The position numbers and the translations under genes were made by a program. The notes beneath the pieces are model-generated. The model did no database searches. It was not told where the DNA came from and saw only the letters and a list, made by a program, of their open reading frames with translations. From Ramlibacter sp. (GTDB taxonomy: Bacteria > Pseudomonadota > Gammaproteobacteria > Burkholderiales > Burkholderiaceae_C), in assembly GCA_019635435.1 (NCBI GenBank), contig JAHBZM010000001.1, positions 496,001 to 560,000 on the forward strand: a stretch of DNA of 64,000 bases, in the 5' to 3' direction. The stretch's first letter is position 1. Each line of letters starts with the position of its first letter. Positions 29,336-37,251 of the stretch are shown here, one piece after another.

Positions 29336-30897
29336 TGGCGTTTCAACCGGTGCCCGCCACCGGCCCAGCCTCTTCGCCCCGGCCGGTCGAGGTGGCGCTG
29401 CTGGCCAGCGTGTTCGTGGTGGCCGCCTGCGGCCTGGTCTACGAGCTGGCCGCCGGTGCCCTCGCGTCCTATGTGCTGGGCGACTCGGTCCTGCAGTTTT
29501 CCACCATCATCGGCACCTATTTGTTCGCGATGGGCGTGGGCTCCTACCTGTCGCGCTTTTTCGAGCGCCAGCTGCCCGCGCATTTCCTGCGCATCGAGCT
29601 CATGGTGGCGTTGGTCGGCGGCACGCTGCCCGCGGTGCTGTTCCTGGCCAACGCCTATGCGCCCGGGGCGTTCCGCTTCCTGCTGTATGCGCTGGTGCTG
29701 CTGGTGGGCACGCTGGTGGGGCTGGAGATCCCGCTGGTCATGCGCATCCTGCGGCGTAACGTGGCGCTGCGCGACCTGGTGTCACAGGTGCTGACGTTTG
29801 ACTACCTCGGCGCGCTTGCGGTGTCGGTGGCTTTTCCGCTGCTGCTGGTGCCGCGGCTGGGGCTGATCCGCACCGGGTTGCTGTTTGGTTTGATGAACGC
29901 GGCCGTGGCGGTGTGGGCGCTCTGGCTGTTCCGCCATGAGCTGCGGCGGCTGCGCGCGCACGGGCTGGCCTGCGCGCTGGTGCTGGGGGCGCTGATCGCG
30001 GGCTTTGCCGGCGCCGACGAGGTCTCCAGCCTGGCCGAGGACCGCTTCTACCAGGACCGCATTGTCTTCAGCGCCACCTCGCCGTACCAGCGCATCGTGG
30101 TCACCCGTTCGCCGGGTGAAGGCCGCAGCGGCCACCGGCTGTTCCTCAATGGCAACCTGCAGTTTGCCGAGCGCGACGAATACCGCTACCACGAGGCCCT
30201 GGTGCACCCGGTGATGGCGGCGCACGGCGCGCCGCGCAAGGTGGCCGTGCTGGGCGGCGGCGACGGCATGGCCGTGCGCGAGATTCTCAAATACCCCTCG
30301 GTCGAGAGCGTCACACTGGTCGAGCTGGACCCGCAGATGACGCAGCTCTTCAGCCAGCACGAGGCACTGACCCGGCTCAACGGGGGGTCGCTGTCGTCGC
30401 CCAAGGTGCACATCCTCAACACCGATGCCTTCACCTGGCTGGGCCAGACCACCGAGACTTTTGACGTGATCGTGGTCGACTTTCCGGACCCGACCAATTT
30501 CTCCATCGGCAAGCTGTACACCAACTCGTTTTATGCGCTGCTGGACCAGCGCCTGTCGGCCAGTGGCTACGCCGTGGTGCAGACCACCTCGCCGCTGGTG
30601 GCGCGCCAGAGCTTCTGGACCGTGGTGCAGACGCTGGAGTCGGTGGGCCTGCGTACCGCGCCCTACCACGCCCATGTGCCCAGCTTTGGCGAGTGGGGCT
30701 ATGTGATCGCGAGCCGCCGGCCCTACCGCCTGCCGCAGGCCCTGCCCGCGGGGCTGCGGTTCCTGTCGCCGCACACCTTGCCGCTGCTGTTTGACTTTCC
30801 GCAGGACATGTCCCGCGTGCCTGCGGGCGTGAACCGCCTGTCGAACCAGGTGCTGGTGACCACCTACGAGCGCGAATGGGGCAAGGTCCACGAGTGA
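29335..30897 (+). CDS. Membrane-anchored spermidine synthase-like aminopropyltransferase
   Basis: 520 residues. About six or seven membrane spans fill residues 20-230, followed by a soluble spermidine-synthase domain: RLFLNGNLQFAERDEYRYHE, SAM-type site VAVLGGGDGMAVREI, acidic VELDPQMTQL and VVDFPDPTNFSIGKLYT. Such enzymes transfer aminopropyl from decarboxylated SAM to an amine; the decarboxylated SAM would come from SpeD (39383-39760). The natural acceptor in membrane-fused forms is not established. Starts on the stop of DUF350 and overlaps the oxidase gene. Confidence 0.88.
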   Translation: MAFQPVPATGPASSPRPVEVALLASVFVVAACGLVYELAAGALASYVLGDSVLQFSTIIGTYLFAMGVGSYLSRFFERQLPAHFLRIELMVALVGGTLPAVLFLANAYAPGAFRFLLYALVLLVGTLVGLEIPLVMRILRRNVALRDLVSQVLTFDYLGALAVSVAFPLLLVPRLGLIRTGLLFGLMNAAVAVWALWLFRHELRRLRAHGLACALVLGALIAGFAGADEVSSLAEDRFYQDRIVFSATSPYQRIVVTRSPGEGRSGHRLFLNGNLQFAERDEYRYHEALVHPVMAAHGAPRKVAVLGGGDGMAVREILKYPSVESVTLVELDPQMTQLFSQHEALTRLNGGSLSSPKVHILNTDAFTWLGQTTETFDVIVVDFPDPTNFSIGKLYTNSFYALLDQRLSASGYAVVQTTSPLVARQSFWTVVQTLESVGLRTAPYHAHVPSFGEWGYVIASRRPYRLPQALPAGLRFLSPHTLPLLFDFPQDMSRVPAGVNRLSNQVLVTTYEREWGKVHE

Positions 30898-32504
30898 CGC
30901 CCCTGTCGCTCACGCGGCGCGCGGTGCTGGCCGGTGCGGCGGCGCCGCTGCTGGGCTGCGAGCCGCCGCCGGCGCCGCTGGAGGGCGGCTTTGCCGGTGT
31001 GTCGGTGGAGCGTGGCCACATGCTGCGCGAACGCCGCAGCTGGCCCGCGCCGGCCGTGACCCGGCGCACCGGCGTGCTGATTGCCGGCGGCGGCGTCGCG
31101 GGCCTGGCCGCGGCCCGGGCCCTGAGGCTGCGCGGCGTGGATGACTTCGCGCTGCTGGAGCTGGAAGACCGCGCGGGCGGCAACAGCCGCGGCGCCGAGC
31201 TCGGTGGCCTGCCCTGCCCCATGGGCGCCCACTACCTGCCCGTGCCCGGTGAGGACGCCCGCGAAGTCCAGGACCTGCTCGAGGAACTGGGTTTGCGCCA
31301 CCGCGTGGCGGGCCGCTGGCAGTACGACGAGCGCCACCTGTGCCACAGCCCGCAGGAGCGGCTGTTCTTCAACGGCCATTGGCAGGAAGGGCTGTTGCCC
31401 CTGCAGGGCGTGGGTGCGCCCACGCTGGCGCAGTACCGCCGCTTTTCGCAAAAGGTGGCATCGCTGCAGCGCGAGGCGCGCTTCAGCATGCCGGCACTGC
31501 GCTCGCCCTTCGGGCCCGCGCACACGGCACTGGACGCGCTGAGCATGGCGCAATGGCTGGCGCAGCAGGGGCTGGACGACCCGCAGCTGCTCTGGTACCT
31601 GGACTACTGCTGCCGCGATGACTACGGTGCGGGCCTGGCCACCGTGTCCGCCTGGGCCGGGGTGCATTACTTTGCGAGCCGCCACGGCTTCCAGGCGCCC
31701 GGGGACGGCGACGCGGACCGCGAGGCCGTGCTCACCTGGCCCGAGGGCAACGCCTGGCTGACCCGCCGTCTGGCGTTGCCGCTGGGCGAGCGCCTGCGGG
31801 CGGGCCGCAGCGTGGTGCGGATCGCCGAAGCGCGCCACGCTGTGGAGGTGGACGCGTGGGACCACCGCACCCAGACGCTGGAGCGCTGGCAGGCGCGGCA
31901 CTGCGTCGTGGCGCTGCCGGCCTTTGTGGCGGCGCGCGTGGTGCAGAACCCGCCGGCGGTGCTTCAGGCGCTGGCCGCGCGGCTGCGCTACGCGCCCTGG
32001 CTGGTGGCCAACCTGCACCTGCGCGCCCCGCTGCACGACCGCCCCGGCGCCGCCCCGAGCTGGGACAACGTGCTCTACGGCAGTGCCAGCCTGGGCTACG
32101 TGGATGCCACCCACCAGCGGCTGGACCCGCGCCCCGGCCCCACGGTGCTGACCTGGTACCGCGCGCTGGGCGATGGGCCCGGTGCGCGCCAGCAGCTGCT
32201 GGCGCGGCCCTGGACGGCATGGCGCGACGACATGCTGGCCGAGCTGGCCGTGCCGCACCCGGACCTGGCCAGTCTGGCCACGCGAATGACGGTCACCCGC
32301 TATGGCCATGCCATGGCCATCCCCACGCCGGGTTTGATGAGCCAAATCAGGCGGGAGTCCAATACCGGCGGCCATCGGGCGCTATCAAAACATGAGCAAA
32401 TCACGCCGGCCACGGCCCGCTTGCGCTTTGCCCACGCCGACTGGTCGGGCTACTCGGTGTTTGAAGAGGCGTTCACGCGCGGGCACCTGGCCGGCGGGCT
32501 TTGA
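30894..32504 (+). CDS. FAD-dependent amine oxidase-like protein, exported, carrying an inserted repeat peptide
   Basis: 536 residues from GTG 30894, overlapping the synthase stop. A twin-arginine-like leader (LTRRAVLAGAAAPLLGC) with lipobox cysteine suggests Tat export and lipid anchoring. FAD-binding GGGVAGLAAARALRLRG follows, then an amine-oxidase/NAD(P)-binding_8 fold with NSRGAELGGLPCPMGAHYLP and C-terminal FAHADWSGYSVFEEAFTRG. Operon context suggests polyamine or modified amine as substrate (inference). Residues 481-503 are encoded by dispersed repeat copy D, inserted in frame just before the last conserved strand. Confidence 0.8.
   Translation: MTPLSLTRRAVLAGAAAPLLGCEPPPAPLEGGFAGVSVERGHMLRERRSWPAPAVTRRTGVLIAGGGVAGLAAARALRLRGVDDFALLELEDRAGGNSRGAELGGLPCPMGAHYLPVPGEDAREVQDLLEELGLRHRVAGRWQYDERHLCHSPQERLFFNGHWQEGLLPLQGVGAPTLAQYRRFSQKVASLQREARFSMPALRSPFGPAHTALDALSMAQWLAQQGLDDPQLLWYLDYCCRDDYGAGLATVSAWAGVHYFASRHGFQAPGDGDADREAVLTWPEGNAWLTRRLALPLGERLRAGRSVVRIAEARHAVEVDAWDHRTQTLERWQARHCVVALPAFVAARVVQNPPAVLQALAARLRYAPWLVANLHLRAPLHDRPGAAPSWDNVLYGSASLGYVDATHQRLDPRPGPTVLTWYRALGDGPGARQQLLARPWTAWRDDMLAELAVPHPDLASLATRMTVTRYGHAMAIPTPGLMSQIRRESNTGGHRALSKHEQITPATARLRFAHADWSGYSVFEEAFTRGHLAGGL
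32333..32403 (-). repeat. Dispersed repeat family 1, copy D, inside the amine oxidase gene
   Basis: Read on the minus strand: TGATTTGCTCATG, TTTTGATAGCGC, TGGCCGCC, TATTGGACTCC, GATTTGGCTCATCAAA, i.e. the complete family order. It is in frame with the oxidase and encodes ESNTGGHRALSKHEQIT, nearly the same peptide as copy E encodes in MurU. Confidence 0.8.
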
Positions 32505-32545
32505 CAAGTTGGCGCCCTGTGGCGCACAATGCGCCAAAAAGGAGG
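32501..32545 (+). promoter_or_regulatory. Promoter and palindromic operator of the toxin-antitoxin pair
   Basis: TTGACA (32501-32506), 18-bp spacer, CACAAT (32525-32530). A perfect palindrome TGGCGCACAATGCGCCA (32520-32536) covers the -10 element, and a further GGCGC half-site lies at 32511-32515. GGAGG (32541-32545) is the ribosome binding site of the antitoxin gene. The layout fits autorepression by a ribbon-helix-helix antitoxin. Confidence 0.6.
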
Positions 32546-32550
32546 ATGCC

Positions 32551-32898
32551 ATGCCCGACGCCCCGTCGTTCGTTTCCGTCAAGTTGCCGGCCGCGCTGGT
32601 CAACCAGGCCCGTGAGGCCGCGCAGACCATGCGGCGCTCGGTCGCCAGCCAGGTCGAGTACTGGGCCACGCTGGGCAAGGCGCTGGAGCATGCGGGCCTG
32701 ACCACGCATGACAGCCATGCGCTGATCGCGCGCCAGGAGCGTGCCCCCTACACCGTGACACCCGGCCTCTCGCCCGAGACCGACGACCTGCACAACCACG
32801 TGCTGGCACTGGCCAAGTCGGGCGCGCTGGCCGACCGCGCGCAACAGGCCGTGGCGGCCAACAAGGGCCGGCGCGCCAAGGCACCCAAGGCAGCCTGA
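32551..32898 (+). CDS. ParD-like antitoxin
   Basis: 115 residues from ATG 32551, preceded by GGAGG. The N-terminus FVSVKLPAALVNQAREAAQT and RRSVASQVEYWATLGKALE fit the ParD-like antitoxin family (a ribbon-helix-helix strand and two helices). The C-terminal half is basic and probably binds the partner. Followed after 8 bp by a zeta-toxin-like kinase gene. DNA binding at the palindrome 32520-32536 is inferred. Confidence 0.75.
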   Translation: MPDAPSFVSVKLPAALVNQAREAAQTMRRSVASQVEYWATLGKALEHAGLTTHDSHALIARQERAPYTVTPGLSPETDDLHNHVLALAKSGALADRAQQAVAANKGRRAKAPKAA

Positions 32899-32905
32899 AC
32901 GGCGC

Positions 32906-33499
32906 ATGCCGGTTCTGCACCTGATCGCCGGGCCCAATGGCGCCGGCAAGTCCACGCTGTACGACTGCCTGATCGCGCCGCGCCACCCCGCGCTGCCCTT
33001 CGTCAATGCCCAGATCCACGAAGCGGCGCAGCTGCAGCACCTGCCCAGCCCCCAGGCGCGCGCGCAGGCCGCCCGGGCCTGGGCCGATGCCGAGTGCCAG
33101 GCGTTGCTGCGTGCGAGCCACTCGTTTGTGACCGAGACCGCGATGTCCCACCCCTCGCGCCTGGCGCTCATCACGCAGGCCCGCTCGCTGGGCTATGAAG
33201 TGGTGCTGTACGCCCTGTGCGTGGACGAGCCGCGCCGCCTGCTCGAGCGCGTGAGCCAGCGGCTGCGCGAGGGCGGCCACGCCGTGCCCTCGCACAAGGT
33301 GCTGGAGCGCTACCCGCGCTGCGTGGACCACCTGCGCCGCGCCGTGCGCATGGCCGACCTTGCCCTGCTGCTGGATGGCTGCGACGCTGCCCAGGGCGGC
33401 CCGCGCCTGATTGCCTCCATCGTCGCCGGCCACATGCAGCTGCACACCGTGCTGCGGCCGCGCTGGGTCGAGAAGGTGCTGGGGTTTGCGGAGGCTTGA
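32906..33499 (+). CDS. Zeta-toxin-like P-loop kinase
   Basis: 197 residues. Walker A GPNGAGKST (residues 9-17), then FVTETAMSHPSRLALITQAR and ARSLGYEVVLYALCVDEPRR, typical of the zeta-toxin/AAA_33 group, which in characterised members phosphorylates UDP-N-acetyl sugars and blocks wall synthesis. Paired with a ParD-like rather than an epsilon antitoxin. Toxicity is inferred from gene pairing and family, not shown by sequence alone. Confidence 0.75.
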   Translation: MPVLHLIAGPNGAGKSTLYDCLIAPRHPALPFVNAQIHEAAQLQHLPSPQARAQAARAWADAECQALLRASHSFVTETAMSHPSRLALITQARSLGYEVVLYALCVDEPRRLLERVSQRLREGGHAVPSHKVLERYPRCVDHLRRAVRMADLALLLDGCDAAQGGPRLIASIVAGHMQLHTVLRPRWVEKVLGFAEA

Positions 33500-33526
33500 T
33501 GTGACCCGACCACGAGAATACATACA

Positions 33527-33625
33527 GTGCGCGATATCGGGGGTCAATTTTTCGACGAGCTGTGCAATTTGGTGCGCGTCATGGAAGCACATACTCAACT
33601 TCATCAGGCCTTGCCCGAACCGTAG
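33527..33625 (+). other. Possible gene remnant after the toxin gene
   Basis: In the same frame as the toxin gene but after its stop, 32 codons from GTG 33527 read VRDIGGQFFDELCNLVRVME and end HQALPEP-stop. The composition looks protein-like and base composition drops here relative to the toxin gene. I recognise no family. It may be the 3' end of a displaced gene. The rest of 33500-33707 shows only the promoter-like site below. Confidence 0.22.
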
Positions 33626-33636
33626 CCTGTAACTAG

Positions 33637-33666
33637 TTGCGACACGCAGGTGTCCGCGAGTAGATT
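33637..33666 (+). promoter_or_regulatory. Candidate sigma-70 promoter for the lipoprotein pair
   Basis: TTGCGA (33637-33642), 18-bp spacer, TAGATT (33661-33666), in an AT-richer leader 42 bp before the first lipoprotein start. Weak match; nothing better is present in 33626-33707. Confidence 0.35.
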
Positions 33667-33707
33667 GCACCTAAGATGAAGCATTTAAAAAATCTCAGGG
33701 AAACCCC

Positions 33708-35423
33708 ATGGAACCGTGGCTTGTGAAAGTGCGCCCGCTTTCGGTCGTGCTGTCGATGTATGTTTTAGTCGGTTGCGGGGGCGGCTCGTCCAGTCCCCCA
33801 CCGCTGGCTATTGCCAGCATCAGTCCGGGGGCGAATGCTACGGGCGTGAGCACGACCGCCGCTGTCGACATTTTGTTTGCGGAGGCCATTCAACCCACGA
33901 GCCTGACCGGGGACTCTGCAGTTTTGCGAGGGCCGGGGGGCTTGATTTCCAGCACCATCAGCCTGACTGTGCCGACTGTGGGAACGGGCGCTTCGGTGCT
34001 TCGCCTCACACCCAATCAGCCGCTCGCCAAGCTATCCCGCTATGACCTCACGTTGAGCAGCGAAATCACAGGCGTCAGCGGGGCCAAATTTCCGGGCAGT
34101 ACCAACAGTTTCACCACGGCCGACGGCACTTGGCAAACAGCGCAGCCCCTGGCTACGGTGACACCTACCGGCACGAATCCCGTCCTGGCAATGAATGCCA
34201 GTGGAAAAGCGTTAGCCGTATGGCAAGAACAGGGCCAAGCTGCCACGGCGTGGGCGAGCATTTTTGACAAGTCTGTGGGTGCATGGTCGATACCGGCTCA
34301 AGTCGCTGGAAACGCCACCACGATCCAGGGGCTCAGGGTCGGCATGGACAAGGCAGGGAATGCATTGACAGTGTGGATCGCAGGTCTGGACAGCGCACCC
34401 GGTACGAGCTATCTCTGGTCAAATTCGTACAACGCCGGTACGGGTTTGTGGCGCGTCCCGACGCCGATTCAGCCGGTCGTTCCGTGGCTAAACGATGGCC
34501 CACTGGAATGCCTGGTAGATGGTAATGGGAATGCGATGGTGCTTTGGGAACAACCCGAATCCCAGACGGTTGCCCTATGGTCAGCCCGCTATTCAGCCGC
34601 CACCAATCATTGGGAGCAGTCGGTCAAAGTAGGTACAGCGACCGGCCAAACCAGCAGGTTTGTTGCTGCGATGGACTTGGGCGGCAATGTACATGCCATT
34701 TGGGTCGGACTGGGTTCGTTGCCATTGGACCGCGTGGTGACGGCTCGAGCCTTTAGCGCGTCGACTGGACAATGGGGAACGCCCACGGCAATCAACCGGC
34801 CATCGCTCTCAGTAGCTGATTTTCCTCGTGTCGGCTTTGATGCCAACGGAAATGCCCGAGCTATCTGGTCAGAAACTCTGAATCAGGAGGGGGTCTTGTG
34901 GACCAACCAGTTTGATGCCACCACATCAAGGTGGGGCACCGCCACAGCGGTGCCTATGGACAGCTCCGTGCCTCTCGGCCTAATCGTCTCGCAACTGGGC
35001 GTCGACGACGCCGGCAATGCTCTGGTGGTTTGGGCGCTGTCCAGCGCGGCGGAAAACCGTGTTGATCTCTGGGTCAATCGTTACATGGTTGCCAGTGGCC
35101 GTTGGGACGGGGCCAAGAAACTCGCCACTCTTGGCACGACGTTTCCGCAGTTCTCGCGGATTGCAATAGACAAAGCAGGCAATGCCATAGCCGCATGGCG
35201 TGAATCGCCGCGTGGTTCCCCTAGTAGCTCCGTTGTCCGGGCCAGCAGGTATCGCGCGAACGCCAACACGTGGGCCGACCCTGAAATCGTGGGGACTGGG
35301 GGCAGTCCGGGGGTGACGGCAAATGCGCCGCAGATTGATGTCGATGGCTACGGCGATGCCCTTGTGATCTGGGAGGTGAAGGACACCACCCAGGACACGC
35401 TAAGGCAAAACCGGTTCAAGTAG
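33708..35423 (+). CDS. Lipoprotein with Ig-like domain and repeat propeller-like region, paralog 1
   Basis: 571 residues. Lipoprotein signal with lipobox VLVGC and a GGGSSS spacer. Residues about 40-135 form a Big_5-type Ig-like domain (SPGANATGVSTTAAVDILFA ... NQPLAKLSRYDLTLS). The remaining 430 residues contain about seven repeats with the signature D-x-x-GNA-x-A-x-W followed by a YxxxTxxW strand, suggesting a beta-propeller. Function unknown. Codon use is less GC-rich than in neighbouring genes. It is homologous over its whole length to the next gene. Confidence 0.8.
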   Translation: MEPWLVKVRPLSVVLSMYVLVGCGGGSSSPPPLAIASISPGANATGVSTTAAVDILFAEAIQPTSLTGDSAVLRGPGGLISSTISLTVPTVGTGASVLRLTPNQPLAKLSRYDLTLSSEITGVSGAKFPGSTNSFTTADGTWQTAQPLATVTPTGTNPVLAMNASGKALAVWQEQGQAATAWASIFDKSVGAWSIPAQVAGNATTIQGLRVGMDKAGNALTVWIAGLDSAPGTSYLWSNSYNAGTGLWRVPTPIQPVVPWLNDGPLECLVDGNGNAMVLWEQPESQTVALWSARYSAATNHWEQSVKVGTATGQTSRFVAAMDLGGNVHAIWVGLGSLPLDRVVTARAFSASTGQWGTPTAINRPSLSVADFPRVGFDANGNARAIWSETLNQEGVLWTNQFDATTSRWGTATAVPMDSSVPLGLIVSQLGVDDAGNALVVWALSSAAENRVDLWVNRYMVASGRWDGAKKLATLGTTFPQFSRIAIDKAGNAIAAWRESPRGSPSSSVVRASRYRANANTWADPEIVGTGGSPGVTANAPQIDVDGYGDALVIWEVKDTTQDTLRQNRFK

Positions 35424-35478
35424 CGCGAGCACATCTATCCCTATGCTCGAAGATCGGATGCATTCCTGGGGAGTTTGA

Positions 35479-37242
35479 ATGAAATCAATGTGGATGATGG
35501 GCCGTCTTTGGCTCACGGTGGTGGGGTCGCTTGGCCTAGTCGCCTGTGGCGGTGGTTCGAGTTCCAACGTAGTGGCGGAGCCCGTGGCGCTCGTCGTCAC
35601 TAGCGCAACCCCAGCCGAAGAAGCCATGGGCGTCAGTATTACTCCGACCGTCGAGGTTGCATTTTCGCGCCCCGTGCAGGCATCGAGCATCACCAATGCA
35701 TCGGTTGTACTGCGAAGTCCACAGGGCGTCATCACTGCCACGGCAAGCCTGTCCTCGCCGACAGGTACAGGCGGTGCGACCGTTCTGAGAGTGGCCCCAA
35801 ACCAACCGCTGGCCAAGCTGACGCGATATGAGTTGGTGCTTAGCAACACGATTGTGGGGACCGATGGGGCGCGATTTATGGGCGCGTCCAGCGCTTTCAC
35901 AACCCTGGACAGGGATTGGCAGACTGCCAGACAAATTGCCATTCCGGTTGCAGGGGCCGCCGCCCCGACAGTGACGTTGGGGCCGAACGGCGACGCGCAG
36001 GCTGTCTGGATGAAGACTGACATCACCGCGCCAGGGGGCAACTATCGATACCGTCTGTGGGCCAGTCACTATGCCGCCAACACCCGGCTTTGGGGGCTTG
36101 CCAAGGTCATTGATGACTCTACGTTGTCATGGACCACCGCGACCTATACGAGCATCTATACGCTGGCACAGGGGGGCGACAGTCATGGCAATGTCACTGT
36201 TGTGTCCGGGGCATTGCATGGCTATTCGCCTAACCCGTCGCCCAGCACTTTTTGGGTCAATCGCTTTGATGCCGCAGCTGACCGTTGGGCTGCACCGATA
36301 CCGTTCAACGTTGACGGCTGGCTCGAGTTCGGGCAAGCAACAGTCGACGCCGGGGGAAATGCCTGGATTGCATGGTCCGTCCGGGAAGGGAGGGCCGATG
36401 ATCTTGCGTACACCGTTCGGGTCGCTCGCTATACCGCCAGCACAGCACAGTGGGGCGAGCCTGTTGACGTACCGACTGGCCCGCGCAGAATTGACGGATT
36501 CAAGCTCTTGACCGATGGCCAGGGTAACTTGTTCGCGAAATGGACTCAAGAGGTGGAGCGGGGTGTCGCGAACGCATGGGTGAGCCGCTACGACACGACG
36601 CAAAAAAGTTGGGAGAACCCTGTAAAAGTCAGCGGTTTTGCGCCCGACAGCAGCGAAGCTGAAATCGCTTTCGATGGGCAAGGCAACGCGATCGCTATGG
36701 GTCGTATTTCCAATCCGCGACAACTGTGGGTCAGCCAGTACTCAGCGCAAACAAGGCAATGGAGCCTGCCTGAAACCATTGATGTTCAAGGCACCATCGT
36801 TGCGGTAGATTCCCCCAGAATCGCCGTCAACGAGGCCGGCGACGCCGTTGCCATGTGGGGAGGTTACGACGACCAAGGCATCATTTCGGGAATATGGGTC
36901 AGCGTCTTCCAGGGCACGCCGCGCAAATGGAGTTTGCCCAAGAGACTGGATGACGCGGTTTCCCTGGCGAATAAAAACGTTACGGCCGGCAACGTCACAC
37001 TTGATCAATATGGCAACGCGTTGGTGCTCTGGAGCAAAACTGACTATGCGATAACCCCGCCGGCCTTTGCTTGGCGAGTCGCACGCTATGTGGCCTCAAC
37101 GCGCAGTTGGATCTCCCCCGTCCAGATCAACAATGCATCGTTGGCCGATCCAGAGGCGCCGTTTATTGGCAGCGCCCTCAATGGCGATGGCCTGGCGGTC
37201 TGGCGGCAGGGCGGCGAAATTTGGTTCAACAGCTTTCGATAG
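35479..37242 (+). CDS. Lipoprotein with Ig-like domain and repeat propeller-like region, paralog 2
   Basis: 587 residues, 55 bp after paralog 1. Same architecture: lipobox LVACGGGSSS, Ig-like domain (TPAEEAMGVSITPTVEVAFS ... NQPLAKLTRYELVLS), then D-x-x-GNA-type repeats such as DGQGNAIAMG and DQYGNALVLWS. Both share the NQPLAKLxRYxL core, so they arose by tandem duplication and have since diverged strongly. Same lower-GC composition. Probably surface exposed. Converges with pepP (9 bp gap). Confidence 0.8.
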   Translation: MKSMWMMGRLWLTVVGSLGLVACGGGSSSNVVAEPVALVVTSATPAEEAMGVSITPTVEVAFSRPVQASSITNASVVLRSPQGVITATASLSSPTGTGGATVLRVAPNQPLAKLTRYELVLSNTIVGTDGARFMGASSAFTTLDRDWQTARQIAIPVAGAAAPTVTLGPNGDAQAVWMKTDITAPGGNYRYRLWASHYAANTRLWGLAKVIDDSTLSWTTATYTSIYTLAQGGDSHGNVTVVSGALHGYSPNPSPSTFWVNRFDAAADRWAAPIPFNVDGWLEFGQATVDAGGNAWIAWSVREGRADDLAYTVRVARYTASTAQWGEPVDVPTGPRRIDGFKLLTDGQGNLFAKWTQEVERGVANAWVSRYDTTQKSWENPVKVSGFAPDSSEAEIAFDGQGNAIAMGRISNPRQLWVSQYSAQTRQWSLPETIDVQGTIVAVDSPRIAVNEAGDAVAMWGGYDDQGIISGIWVSVFQGTPRKWSLPKRLDDAVSLANKNVTAGNVTLDQYGNALVLWSKTDYAITPPAFAWRVARYVASTRSWISPVQINNASLADPEAPFIGSALNGDGLAVWRQGGEIWFNSFR

Positions 37243-37251
37243 CCGTGGACC

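Noticed and set aside
33527..33625. Possible new small gene after the toxin
   Set aside because: Too short, no ribosome binding site and no recognised family; kept only as a low-confidence remnant.
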